Origin: Candidatus Faecivivens stercorigallinarum
GTDB lineage: Bacteria > Bacillota > Clostridia > Oscillospirales > Ruminococcaceae
Assembly (NCBI GenBank): GCA_018715465.1
Contig: DVLN01000090.1
Span: 1 to 7,866, forward strand
DNA: 7,866 bases
Direction: 5' to 3'
This document shows positions 1-6,890 of the stretch, piece by piece. The notes beneath the pieces are model-generated. The model did not search any database and was not told the origin of the DNA. It saw only the letters and a list, made by a program, of their open reading frames with translations. The position numbers and the translations under genes were made by a program. Each line of letters opens with the position of its first letter. Within the stretch, counting starts at the first letter, position 1.

Positions 1-1346
1 CGCAGATTCAGCACCAGAACAGACATGGCAATTACATGGGCCGCTGTCTCCCGTAGCTTTGCAGTAACCAGGCCCATGCCGCATTTGCGTTTTGCCAGAC
101 TAAACCTGCGTTCTACCTCCACGCGCTCACATTCATCTCGGTAGTCTTGCGTTCTATCTCGGGTCTCTCCCTTTCTGGGCCTGCCTAATGCCGGGCCAGA
201 AAGCCGAATTCCATGAGCTTTGCAATAGCTGAGATTTTCCCGATTCCGATAGATCTTGTCCGCTAAGATACGGGCTGGATAATGACCTTCTCTCTGATAG
301 AACCGCTCTGCCATCTCTTGTAGATTCTTGGCCTCGTTGTAGGCATCAAACGAGTGGTATTCCAAACGAGTCCAACCGTCCACCACGCTGATGTCCAGCT
401 TTATGCCAAACTCCACAGGCTTGCCTGCCTTTCCCCGCACAATAGGGCGAACAAAGGGCTGACTTACACTGACAATCCGGTCAGAAACGCTGTGAGTATG
501 ATGATCGTACATGTACTTCTGCTGCTCGTAAATGGTGCGGATGGTAGACAACCGTTCATTTTGCCGTGGCGCAAGTGATTTTCCAAGGGATAATTTGCTG
601 TCAATGGCCTTGAGGTCACGTTGGAGATAGCCCAGTTGTTTTCCAATTGCTTTGCGGGTGGCTTTTGCGGTGTGTTTGCGGGATCTTGCGTACTTCAGAT
701 AGTCTTTCCGTGCACATTTGCGATAGGTTCTGGGCTTCTTCCCGTCGGCAGGATCATGGAGGACATCCAACAGCTTTTCTGCGTTTTCACGAGCCTCGTT
801 GAGCAAAGAAACATCCTGGGGGTAGCGAATATTAGACGGCGCACAGGTAGCATCTACAATCATAGTGCCGCTGTTTCCACCTGTCACAGGAGGATCTTCA
901 GAGTCATTGTCATCCTTGGATTCCGCCTCTTTTGCCTGCCGTACCTTTGCATCCTGCAGAATCATTTCATTGATTTCTCCCAGTACCTCCGGCGTCAGAC
1001 GCTTGCGGAAGTACACCATCAGGGATGGATCAAAGGGAGGCTTTTCATCGTCATAACCAGGGTAGCCGCAGAAGTATTGCAGATAGGGGTTCTCTTGGAT
1101 CTGAAGGGTGATTTCTTCATCCGAATATCCATATTCCGACTGGATAATGCAGGCTCCCAGTGCCAGCCGCAGTGGCTTTGCTACATTGCCCTTACGGTTG
1201 GTAAACAGTGCTGCGTATCGCTTCTCAATCTCCAGCCAGGGGATCGTTTGTGCCTTCTTTACCCAGCGGTTGTTCTCTTTTAAATTCATGCCTACCGGCT
1301 GCTTGAAGTCCGACAGGCTGATCTGTCCATTGCTGTAGCGATACAT
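1..1346 (-). CDS. IS5/IS1182-type DDE transposase, C-terminus outside the window
   Basis: This is the cut-and-paste transposase of the insertion sequence. I translated it by hand from ATG at 1346 to the window edge and found 448 uninterrupted codons. The N-terminal 120 residues resemble the DUF772/InsH-type transposase domain, including FDPSLMVYFRKRL at about 105-117. A charged, probably disordered linker follows at about 138-160. The DDE domain has candidate catalytic residues D165 (in TMIVDAT), D363 (in ILADKIYRN) and E412 (in VEVERRFSLAKRK, the ExxF pattern). Residues 180-290, rich in Lys and Arg, sit between the first two acids. The visible end (HVIAMSVLVLNLR) looks like the final helix of the family, so perhaps 20-30 residues are missing. 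A GGAGGG Shine-Dalgarno lies 5 nt before the ATG. No frameshift is seen, so it may be active. Confidence 0.88.
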   Translation of the reverse strand, partial: MYRYSNGQISLSDFKQPVGMNLKENNRWVKKAQTIPWLEIEKRYAALFTNRKGNVAKPLRLALGACIIQSEYGYSDEEITLQIQENPYLQYFCGYPGYDDEKPPFDPSLMVYFRKRLTPEVLGEINEMILQDAKVRQAKEAESKDDNDSEDPPVTGGNSGTMIVDATCAPSNIRYPQDVSLLNEARENAEKLLDVLHDPADGKKPRTYRKCARKDYLKYARSRKHTAKATRKAIGKQLGYLQRDLKAIDSKLSLGKSLAPRQNERLSTIRTIYEQQKYMYDHHTHSVSDRIVSVSQPFVRPIVRGKAGKPVEFGIKLDISVVDGWTRLEYHSFDAYNEAKNLQEMAERFYQREGHYPARILADKIYRNRENLSYCKAHGIRLSGPALGRPRKGETRDRTQDYRDECERVEVERRFSLAKRKCGMGLVTAKLRETAAHVIAMSVLVLNL

Positions 1347-1468
1347 GATGTCCCTCCATCTGCAAGCATTTTCACTCATTTATGCCGTTTTCCTTGCACT
1401 TATTATATCACATCACAGCCGGAAAGTCTTGGCACTGTAGGCTTTTTTCATTGGTCAGCAGACATTAT

Positions 1469-1497
1469 AATATAATTGATTCGTCATAAATTGTCAA
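1469..1497 (-). promoter_or_regulatory. Sigma-A-type promoter reading toward the transposase
   Basis: On the minus strand a perfect TTGACA (1497-1492) is followed after 17 nt by TATATT (1474-1469). This places a start site near 1462 and gives the transposase an untranslated leader of roughly 115 nt. A second TATAAT on the same strand (1407-1402) has no convincing -35 box. Whether the promoter belongs to the element or to the DNA it landed in depends on the unresolved IS end. The match is close to consensus, but activity is inferred. Confidence 0.6.
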
Positions 1498-1625
1498 TAG
1501 ATTTTTATGAGCTTTGTACATTCTAACAATTTTACAACTCCAGTCTGGGCAGTTATCACAATTTCCATTCTTTTCCATTTCCATCCAACGCCAACCTTTC
1601 CCATCCACCCCTATTCAGCGGCTGT
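1498..1625. other. Gene-free stretch, pyrimidine-rich on the plus strand
   Basis: Together with the transposase leader, 1347-1625 has no convincing start of a gene. From about 1555 to 1616 the plus strand is almost only C, T and A with repeated CCAT/TCCA words, and the minus strand is correspondingly G- and A-rich with runs such as GGGG and GGG. A plus-strand frame is open from 1527 into the remnant at 1626, but its translation (many Ser, Pro, Phe and Asn) does not look like a conserved protein. It may be decayed coding sequence or a replaced upstream region. Confidence 0.4.
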
Positions 1626-1844
1626 TTGAGCAATCAGTCATCCTGTTCAAGCGTCGTTTCTGCGGCCAGCAGCAAAAGCCGTCTGAACTCTGCCCGCTCT
1701 TCTATGGGCTGCCTCCAGGAAACCATCGGTCTGTCTGCAGGCTTTGGCTGGACAGCTATTGCCTACGTCATCGGCGGCATTGTTTACATCTGCTATGTCG
1801 ACCGGTATTATCAGACTCTGAAAAATTCCTCAGATTACGTTTAA
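1626..1844 (+). pseudogene. Possible 3' remnant of a gene, one membrane helix
   Basis: The plus-strand frame ends with a TAA at 1842-1844, only 6 nt before a strong terminator, as expected for a genuine gene end. The last 40 residues look protein-like, with a hydrophobic segment (GWTAIAYVIGGIVYICYV) followed by a polar tail (DRYYQTLKNSSDYV), consistent with a C-terminal membrane helix. The first 30 residues are a Ser-rich stretch unlike a normal N-terminus. The only nearby start is a TTG at 1626, and no good Shine-Dalgarno precedes it. I read it as the tail of a membrane protein whose front was lost when the adjacent DNA was replaced, possibly with the IS insertion. The family is not recognised. 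It could also be a short real ORF, or noncoding. Confidence 0.35.
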
Positions 1845-1849
1845 CCATG

Positions 1850-1901
1850 AAAAAGAGCGGAACAACGGCAGGTTTTCCCTGTCGTTGTTCCGCTCTTTTT
1901 T
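1850..1901. terminator. Bidirectional intrinsic terminator
   Basis: A tract of five A (1850-1854) leads into the arm GAGCGGAACAACG (1855-1867). Its perfect complement is at 1883-1895, followed by six T (1896-1901). Inner pairing of GCAGG with CCTGT extends the stem to about 18 bp with one wobble pair and leaves a 5-nt loop. The A and T tracts let it work in both directions, ending the plus-strand remnant and the minus-strand HAD gene. Confidence 0.9.
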
Positions 1902-1915
1902 CTGTAAAATGGTCC

Positions 1916-1954
1916 GACTTTTCCACACTTTCCGGTCAAACAGGTGAAAAAGTC
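1916..1954. repeat. Imperfect inverted repeat after the HAD gene
   Basis: GACTTTTCCAC (1916-1926) and GTGAAAAAGTC (1944-1954) pair over 11 positions with one mismatch around a 17-nt loop. It lies in the 3' untranslated part of the HAD transcript, ahead of the intrinsic terminator. It lacks a T tract of its own, so it is not a terminator by itself. It might be an mRNA 3'-end stem or chance. Confidence 0.35.
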
Positions 1955-1978
1955 TCATCCGCAGCGAAACGCCTGTTG

Positions 1979-2578
1979 TCAGAACTGGCTGAGCAGCAGG
2001 TCCCGGATCGGCGCATAATCATTCTCAAACCGGAAAGCCTGCAAGCCGGCCCGACGGGCACCCTCAACATTACGGGGCATATCGTCAATAAACAGGCATT
2101 CCTCCGGCCGGAGATGATATTTGCCGGTAAGATAATCAAAAATCTCCCGATCGGGCTTGAGCATATGGATATCAGCTGAAACCACCACGCCGTCAAAATA
2201 ATCCAGCGGAAGGAATGTGGGGAAATACTCATAAAAAGCATCACTCGCATTGGACAGGATATAAATTCCCAGTCCATGCTCTTTGACAAAATCGCAGAAC
2301 GCCTTTGCGCCTTCCAGCGGCTTCATACAGATATACCACCGGTCGCAGCAGTTTTTCAGCGCATCCCAGTACTGTTCCGGCACCCGCTGTCTGACCAGCT
2401 CAAACCTGCCACTGTCGGGGATATCGCCGCGATCTCCCATCACCCATTCCGGACCGGAAAAAAGCTCCCGCCGGATAATTTCCTTTTCTTCATCACAGCT
2501 GCAAAACAGATTGAGCGAGACATCCGGGTTATAATCCAAGAGGACGTTACCCATGTCCAGAATAACATTTTGAATCAT
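1979..2578 (-). CDS. HAD-superfamily phosphatase, subfamily IA, YihX-like
   Basis: This is a cytosolic phosphatase of 199 residues, the usual length of YihX-like HAD proteins. Motif I is ILDMGNVLLDYN with the nucleophile D8; as in YihX, the residue two places on is Gly instead of the second Asp of classical HAD enzymes. Motif II is ILSNAS (S109), motif III is K141 in MLKPDREIF, and motif IV is FIDDMP with D165 and D166. The helical cap lies at about residues 17-95. E. coli YihX removes phosphate from alpha-glucose-1-phosphate; the substrate here cannot be read from sequence. The ATG at 2578 follows GGAAAGG by 9 nt. It diverges from the beta-xylosidase gene across 221 bp and has its own promoter, so a role with sugar phosphates is plausible but unproven. 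Confidence 0.87.
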   Translation of the reverse strand: MIQNVILDMGNVLLDYNPDVSLNLFCSCDEEKEIIRRELFSGPEWVMGDRGDIPDSGRFELVRQRVPEQYWDALKNCCDRWYICMKPLEGAKAFCDFVKEHGLGIYILSNASDAFYEYFPTFLPLDYFDGVVVSADIHMLKPDREIFDYLTGKYHLRPEECLFIDDMPRNVEGARRAGLQAFRFENDYAPIRDLLLSQF

Positions 2579-2638
2579 ATCTTTTTACCTTTCCATTCTA
2601 TAAAATCGTTCAAAACAGACCTGATTGTTGCTGTCATT

Positions 2639-2667
2639 ATTGTACCACAGCCGTATATCTGAAGCAA
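2639..2667 (-). promoter_or_regulatory. Sigma-A-type promoter of the HAD gene
   Basis: On the minus strand TTGCTT (2667-2662) is followed by a 17-nt spacer and TACAAT (2644-2639), with GG just before the -10 box. The predicted start near 2632 leaves a leader of about 55 nt before the HAD start codon. Confidence 0.6.
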
Positions 2668-2720
2668 CCGGTATTTTTCTTTCAAAACTGCGCCAACTCT
2701 CAGTGAAGACGGGAAAAATA

Positions 2721-2749
2721 TTGACACCCCCTAAATTTGGGTGTATCAT
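2721..2749 (+). promoter_or_regulatory. Sigma-A-type promoter of the GH120 beta-xylosidase
   Basis: A perfect TTGACA (2721-2726), a 17-nt spacer and TATCAT (2744-2749) form a strong promoter, giving a leader of about 45 nt. GGAGGA at 2789-2794 lies 5 nt before the ATG at 2800. The spacer contains an inverted repeat, so transcription is probably controlled by a repressor. Confidence 0.72.
2724..2744 (+). promoter_or_regulatory. Candidate operator inside the beta-xylosidase promoter
   Basis: ACACCC (2724-2729) and GGGTGT (2739-2744) are perfect 6-bp inverted arms around a 9-nt AT-rich centre. The 21-bp element starts in the -35 box, fills the spacer and touches the -10 box, so a bound dimer would block RNA polymerase. 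I found no second copy of the arms in the promoter of the 4873-7715 operon. The regulator is not in the window and its family is unknown. Confidence 0.5.
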
Positions 2750-2799
2750 AAAAATAAATTCTATGGACATTTTACATCTACAGCTATCGGAGGAACCAT

Positions 2800-4785
2800 A
2801 TGAAAATCTATGTCGATGCAAGCGCCGGACGGGACGGCAACGGCAGCCGTGAAATGCCGTTCAGACACATCAATGACGCTGCACAGATCGCCCTGCCGGG
2901 AGATGAGGTCCTGGTCGCACCGGGTATCTATCGGGAATACGTAAACCCCAGACACGCCGGTACCGAAGACGCAAGAATTACCTACCGCAGTACCCAGCCG
3001 CTGGGCGCTGTCATCACCGGTGCCGAACCGGTCAAAAGCTGGACACCCTATCAGGACAATGTCTGGGTATGCAGGGTTGACAACACAGTTTTTGGCAGTT
3101 ATAACCCTTATACCACCTATGTTTACGGCGACTGGTATTTTGCCGGCCGCAGCAAACATACCGGCGCGGTCTATCTCAACGACAAAATGATGTATGAGGC
3201 CGGTTCGCTGGAGGAATGTATCAAAGGCGAAATCTATCCCTGTTCCTGGGAACCGGACGCTTCGGTCTATAAATGGTACGCCGAACAGGATGGCGGTGAT
3301 ACAGTTATCTATGCAAACTTCCAGGGCAAAAACCCGAATGAGGAGAATGTCGAGATCAACGTCCGCCGGGAATGCTTTATGCCCGCTGAGACCGGTGTCG
3401 GATATATCACCGTGAGCGGCTTTAATATCAACAAGGCAGCCACTACCTGGGCGCCGCCTGCCGCCTACCAGGACGGAATGATCGGCCCCCACTGGTCTAA
3501 AGGTTGGATCATCGAAGACTGTGATATCAGCAACAGCAAATGTGCCGGTATCTCCCTCGGAAAATATCTTGACCCGGACAACAACCATTATTTTACTTAT
3601 AAGCATGTCAAGAGCCCGACCCAGATGGAGCGAGACGCTGTCTGCCGCGGCCAGTACCATGGCTGGCTCAAGGAAAAGGTCGGCAGTCATATCGTCCGCC
3701 GCTGCAATATTCACCACTGTGAACAGGGCGGCATTATTGGCCGGATGGGCGGCGTCTTCTCGATTATCGAGGACAACCACATCCACCATATCAACAATAT
3801 GATGGAACTGGGCGGTGCCGAAATCGCGGGCATTAAGATGCACGCGGCAATCGACGTCATCTTCCGCCGCAACTATATTCATCACTGCACAATGGGGATC
3901 TGGTGTGACTGGGAAGCACAGGGCACCCGTATCACCCAGAACCTGATGCACGACAATCAGATGCCACCCTATGCCAAACAGCTCAAAGGCGGCATGATGA
4001 GCCAGGATATCTTTGTCGAGGTCGGCCATGGCCCCACCCTGATCGACAACAACCTGCTGATGTCGGATGTTTCGCTGCGGATGGCGACCGAAGGGGTGGC
4101 AATGGTCCACAACCTGATCTGCGGAGCCTTCACCTGCGTCGGCGGTGGAACCGGCCCCCGCTATACCCCCTACCATATTCCACACCGTACCGAAGTGATG
4201 GGCTTTATGACGATCCTCCATGGAGACGACCGTTTTTACAACAATATCTTTGTCCAGAAATGGCCTGCCAAACCGTTTGTCATCCTGCGGGACAGCTCGG
4301 AAGGGACCGATCAGGAAAACCGGGAAGTCGGTACCCATGTGATGGATGACTACCCCACCTATGAAGAGTGGATCAAAATGTTTGATATGGAGTCGGATAC
4401 CCCCGATATGGTCAAACTTTCAGCCGCTCACGATCACCCGCTCCCCGTCTGGGCAAAGGGGAATGTCTATCTGAACGGTGCAAAGGCTTATAAGAATGAA
4501 AGCTGCAACCTGATTGATCATGAACATCCGGTTCAGGCAGACATTGTTCTGAAGGATGGCAGACCCGTTCTCTCCACCGATCTTTACCGGCTGCTGGGAG
4601 ATTTTTCGGCAGGGATGGTCAACAGCGACATCCTCGGATATGCTTTTGAACCGGAAGAACGGTTTGAAAACCCCGACGGCACTCCCATCACCTTTGACCG
4701 TGACTACTTCGGCGGACACCGCGGGATTCATGTCCTGCCCGGCCCGTTTGCATCAGCTGAAGATGCGGAAAAATTCCTCTGGTAA
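2800..4785 (+). CDS. xylC: GH120 beta-xylosidase
   Basis: The enzyme releases xylose from the non-reducing ends of short xylo-oligosaccharides. It is a 661-residue relative of Thermoanaerobacterium XylC (about 640 residues), recognised from family-typical blocks: VEINVRRECF (184-193), TWAPPAAYQDGMIGPHWSKG (216-235) and EIAGIKMHAAIDV (341-353). The N-terminus (YVDASAGRDGNG) starts a DUF1565-like right-handed parallel beta-helix. In XylC the nucleophile is Asp in the WLDWEAQGT motif and the acid/base is Glu in VFVEVSHGP; the equivalents here are D370 (IWCDWEAQGT) and E407 (IFVEVGHGP). They lie 37 residues apart against 23 in XylC, which indicates an insertion of about 14 residues (388-401). There is no signal peptide, so it should act in the cytosol. 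GGAGGA precedes the ATG. It is a single-gene unit facing the esterase operon. Confidence 0.93.
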   Translation: MKIYVDASAGRDGNGSREMPFRHINDAAQIALPGDEVLVAPGIYREYVNPRHAGTEDARITYRSTQPLGAVITGAEPVKSWTPYQDNVWVCRVDNTVFGSYNPYTTYVYGDWYFAGRSKHTGAVYLNDKMMYEAGSLEECIKGEIYPCSWEPDASVYKWYAEQDGGDTVIYANFQGKNPNEENVEINVRRECFMPAETGVGYITVSGFNINKAATTWAPPAAYQDGMIGPHWSKGWIIEDCDISNSKCAGISLGKYLDPDNNHYFTYKHVKSPTQMERDAVCRGQYHGWLKEKVGSHIVRRCNIHHCEQGGIIGRMGGVFSIIEDNHIHHINNMMELGGAEIAGIKMHAAIDVIFRRNYIHHCTMGIWCDWEAQGTRITQNLMHDNQMPPYAKQLKGGMMSQDIFVEVGHGPTLIDNNLLMSDVSLRMATEGVAMVHNLICGAFTCVGGGTGPRYTPYHIPHRTEVMGFMTILHGDDRFYNNIFVQKWPAKPFVILRDSSEGTDQENREVGTHVMDDYPTYEEWIKMFDMESDTPDMVKLSAAHDHPLPVWAKGNVYLNGAKAYKNESCNLIDHEHPVQADIVLKDGRPVLSTDLYRLLGDFSAGMVNSDILGYAFEPEERFENPDGTPITFDRDYFGGHRGIHVLPGPFASAEDAEKFLW

Positions 4786-4805
4786 CCTGAATATACCCTC
4801 CATTT

Positions 4806-4848
4806 AAAAATCCCTGCTGCTGGAATAAACCGGCAGCAGGGATTTTTT
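4806..4848. terminator. Bidirectional intrinsic terminator between beta-xylosidase and SGNH esterase
   Basis: Five A (4806-4810) lead into TCCCTGCTGCTGG (4811-4823), a 6-nt loop AATAAA, and CCGGCAGCAGGGA (4830-4842), then six T (4843-4848). The 13-bp GC-rich stem has a single T-G wobble. It lies 20 nt after the beta-xylosidase stop and 24 nt after the SGNH gene stop on the other strand, so it serves both converging units. Confidence 0.93.
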
Positions 4849-4872
4849 ATCTGTCAACTTAGCTACAGCTGA

Positions 4873-6039
4873 TCAGTGCTGTTCCATCAACTTTTCAAGC
4901 TCGATCGCATCCGACATTCTCTTTCCTCCGGCAGGACTGGGGTGCAGATGGTCTCCGCAGTCGCATTCCGCCAGCAAATATCCGGGATTGGCCGGGTCAT
5001 CCACCACCGATGCAAAGTCGATATATCCATCCAGAATTCCCTCGCCAGCAGCCTTTTTCAGCCAATGGTTGACCTCCAGCCGCTGCTGCATCGTTTCTTC
5101 ACAGCAGCCCCCCATCCCGCCGAACGGTGTAATCGCACAGCCGATGATACGGATTTTCTTTTGGTGCAGCCTGTCCGCCAGTCCACTGACTGCCTGGACA
5201 AACGCTTCGGTCGTGATCCGTTCCGACAGCGGCGGCGCCTCGTCAGAGCTGCCCGGCTGAGAGACATCATTGATTCCCAGTGCAAATAGGACGCAATCTA
5301 CCCCCTGATGCTCAAAAATATCCCAGTCGGCCCGCTTGATACCTGCGTCGCCAAACATATTTCCAGCCGTCTCAGCAAAACCCGGTGTCGTATCCATCAA
5401 CAGACGGTTGCCACCTATTCCAAGGTTGAGCAGAGCTGCCCTGCCGGGATATTTGTCAGCCAGCCGCTGCGCCAACGGAATTGTCCAGGTGCTGAACTCG
5501 GTGATCGAATCACCGAAAGCAATGATCGCCTTTGCGTCGGAATCGGTAAACAGATCAATCGCTGTCAGCCCCGGCAGCGGCTCAGGGAGCGGAAATGGGA
5601 AAGGCGCACGCAGGGCATCTTCAGCCGGAACAAAATCCGGCTGATCGGTGTAATCACCCGGCTGGGAGTGAACAGTCCCAAAGGTTGCTGAAACCGACCG
5701 GGGTACCGGGCATCCAGACGGAAAATACAGCAACACCCGAAGAGTGTCTCCAGCTTGTACCGTAAAATCGAGGACATCGCTTGTTGTCACCTCTCCGACA
5801 GCCAGCTCAACCCCATCTTTTCCGTCAAAGGTCACCCTTTTACCGTGGCTGCCGTTCCAGACGGTTACCCCACCGATCTGCATGAGTTCTACACCGTACC
5901 GGTTGCCAAAACGCATCCGCAGCTGGCTGCCCGTCACGTTGACCCGAATATCCAACCGGATGGTCCGGTCGGACAGATCACAAACACCAATTTTTCCGCC
6001 TCTGGGGGCATCCGCAAATACTGTTATCCATTTTGCCAT
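4873..6039 (-). CDS. SGNH/GDSL-family esterase, XynE-like (probable acetyl-xylo-oligosaccharide esterase)
   Basis: A 388-residue hydrolase in two parts. Residues about 1-160 form a beta-rich domain that resembles the N-terminal part of XynE-like SGNH proteins (RLDIRVNVTGSQLRMRFGNR, then a QPGDY segment). The SGNH domain follows: block I AFGDSITEF with nucleophile S178, block II NLGIGGN with oxyanion G207 and N211, block III GIND with N257, and block V DHLHPSPAGG with D363 and H366. All four SGNH signature residues are present. Some relatives of this type are acetyl-xylan esterases, and the neighbouring GH120 gene supports that substrate, but it is inferred. Unlike many XynE-like enzymes no signal peptide is visible, pointing to cytosolic action. 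It is the last gene of the operon, starting 25 nt after the preceding stop, with GAAAGGA 9 nt before its ATG. Confidence 0.87.
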   Translation of the reverse strand: MAKWITVFADAPRGGKIGVCDLSDRTIRLDIRVNVTGSQLRMRFGNRYGVELMQIGGVTVWNGSHGKRVTFDGKDGVELAVGEVTTSDVLDFTVQAGDTLRVLLYFPSGCPVPRSVSATFGTVHSQPGDYTDQPDFVPAEDALRAPFPFPLPEPLPGLTAIDLFTDSDAKAIIAFGDSITEFSTWTIPLAQRLADKYPGRAALLNLGIGGNRLLMDTTPGFAETAGNMFGDAGIKRADWDIFEHQGVDCVLFALGINDVSQPGSSDEAPPLSERITTEAFVQAVSGLADRLHQKKIRIIGCAITPFGGMGGCCEETMQQRLEVNHWLKKAAGEGILDGYIDFASVVDDPANPGYLLAECDCGDHLHPSPAGGKRMSDAIELEKLMEQH

Positions 6040-6064
6040 CTGATCGAATCCTTTCTTTTATTTC

Positions 6065-6868
6065 TCAGTCCGTTTCTCCAAGCGTCCACCGAATCGCCGG
6101 TTCAAGATACTGGTTCCAGAACACCCAGTCATGTACGCCGGGGCTCTCGGTATACTGCGCCGGAACCCCTTCCGCACGCAGGAAATCACGGAAACGGCGG
6201 TTCTCTTCAATCAGAAAGTCCTCTGTTCCACAGGCCATATAAAACTCCGGCAATGTCCGTTTTTCTGCCATCCGTTTTCTGACCAGTGTCTCAGGGTTAT
6301 TATCGCTCGCTTCCAGCTGACTCAGGTCACCAAAGACTGCGGCATAATAATCATAGTCGGCAGTAGGATTGGCGTCCCCTTCCTTCATATTTTTAATTCC
6401 GTGCACAATCAGCGCCGAAGAAAGGGCAAATACCCTGCCAAAATTTTCAGGATAGGCAAGACCGGTGTGCAGCGCACCGAATCCCCCCATCGAAATACCA
6501 CCCAACAGATTATCTTCCCGTCTGGAAGAAAGTCCGAACGTCTTCTGGATATACCGGGGGATTTCTTCTCCGACCAGCCGTCCATATGCCGAACCAACGC
6601 CCTTCCCGTCCAGATAAAAGCTGTTGCCGCCGCCCGGACAGACAACCGCCAGGTTGTACCGGAGGGCCAGGTTTTCAATATCCGACCCGCTCAGCCAGAA
6701 ATAATTGCCGTTAGCATAGCCGTGCAGCAGGTAAAGGATCTTGGACGGGCGGTCATAATGTGGGTTACCGGCAGTCATAAACGCCGGGGCATCGCCTGGG
6801 TGAATCATCTTGATGTTGGTCATCTGCCGCAGGCAGTCGGAAAAAACATCCATCTGTATAATTGCCAT
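6065..6868 (-). CDS. Alpha/beta-hydrolase esterase, EstA/CE1-like (esterase D family)
   Basis: A 267-residue serine esterase of the Pfam Esterase (PF00756) type, close in plan to the lactococcal tributyrin esterase EstA and to CE1 acetyl/feruloyl esterases. The oxyanion region is LYLLHGYANGNYFWL (45-59), the nucleophile elbow is GGISMGG with S126, and the rest of the triad is D217 (GTEDF) and H246 (GVHDW). No signal peptide is seen. I chose the ATG at 6868 because it follows AAAGGAG by 9 nt and gives the usual family N-terminus (MAIIQMDVFSDCL). The longer frame from 6970 would overlap the upstream gene by about 80 nt and adds 34 unrelated residues. It starts 22 nt after the NIF3-like gene and precedes the SGNH gene. 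The likely role is removal of acetyl or feruloyl esters from imported xylo-oligosaccharides; the substrate is inferred. Confidence 0.88.
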   Translation of the reverse strand: MAIIQMDVFSDCLRQMTNIKMIHPGDAPAFMTAGNPHYDRPSKILYLLHGYANGNYFWLSGSDIENLALRYNLAVVCPGGGNSFYLDGKGVGSAYGRLVGEEIPRYIQKTFGLSSRREDNLLGGISMGGFGALHTGLAYPENFGRVFALSSALIVHGIKNMKEGDANPTADYDYYAAVFGDLSQLEASDNNPETLVRKRMAEKRTLPEFYMACGTEDFLIEENRRFRDFLRAEGVPAQYTESPGVHDWVFWNQYLEPAIRWTLGETD

Positions 6869-6890
6869 TCTAATCAGCTCCTTTTGTCGG

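Larger units (their letters stand above)
1..1500 (-). mobile_element. Insertion sequence, IS5/IS1182 type, cut by the left window edge
   Basis: A transposase gene fills 1-1346 on the minus strand and runs off the left edge, so only the upstream end of the element is visible. The boundary near 1500 is an estimate: AT-rich non-coding DNA with promoter sequences extends to about 1500, and beyond it the base composition changes to a pyrimidine-rich stretch. The terminal inverted repeat cannot be assigned because its partner lies outside the window. For the same reason a target-site duplication cannot be tested. The family call rests on the transposase layout, a DUF772-like N-terminal region followed by a DDE domain, which IS5 and IS1182 elements share. 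Confidence 0.7.

Noticed and set aside
621..1283. 220-codon plus-strand open frame at the left side
   Set aside because: It is antisense to an uninterrupted transposase frame with a complete DDE triad.
1654..1790. Minus-strand frame opposite the gene remnant, ending LLLLAAETTLEQDD at about 1640
   Set aside because: The tail looks protein-like, but there is no start with a ribosome site, only some 40 codons are open, and no terminator follows on that strand. The plus-strand frame ending at the terminator fits better.
2660..2680. Possible CcpA cre site between the divergent promoters
   Set aside because: A look for the TGWAANCGNTNWCA pattern on both strands gave no acceptable match.
2761..4338. 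525-codon minus-strand open frame opposite the beta-xylosidase
   Set aside because: It lies antisense to a clearly recognised GH120 gene, shows no recognisable family motif, and has no fitting promoter or ribosome site. It is a shadow of GC-rich codons.
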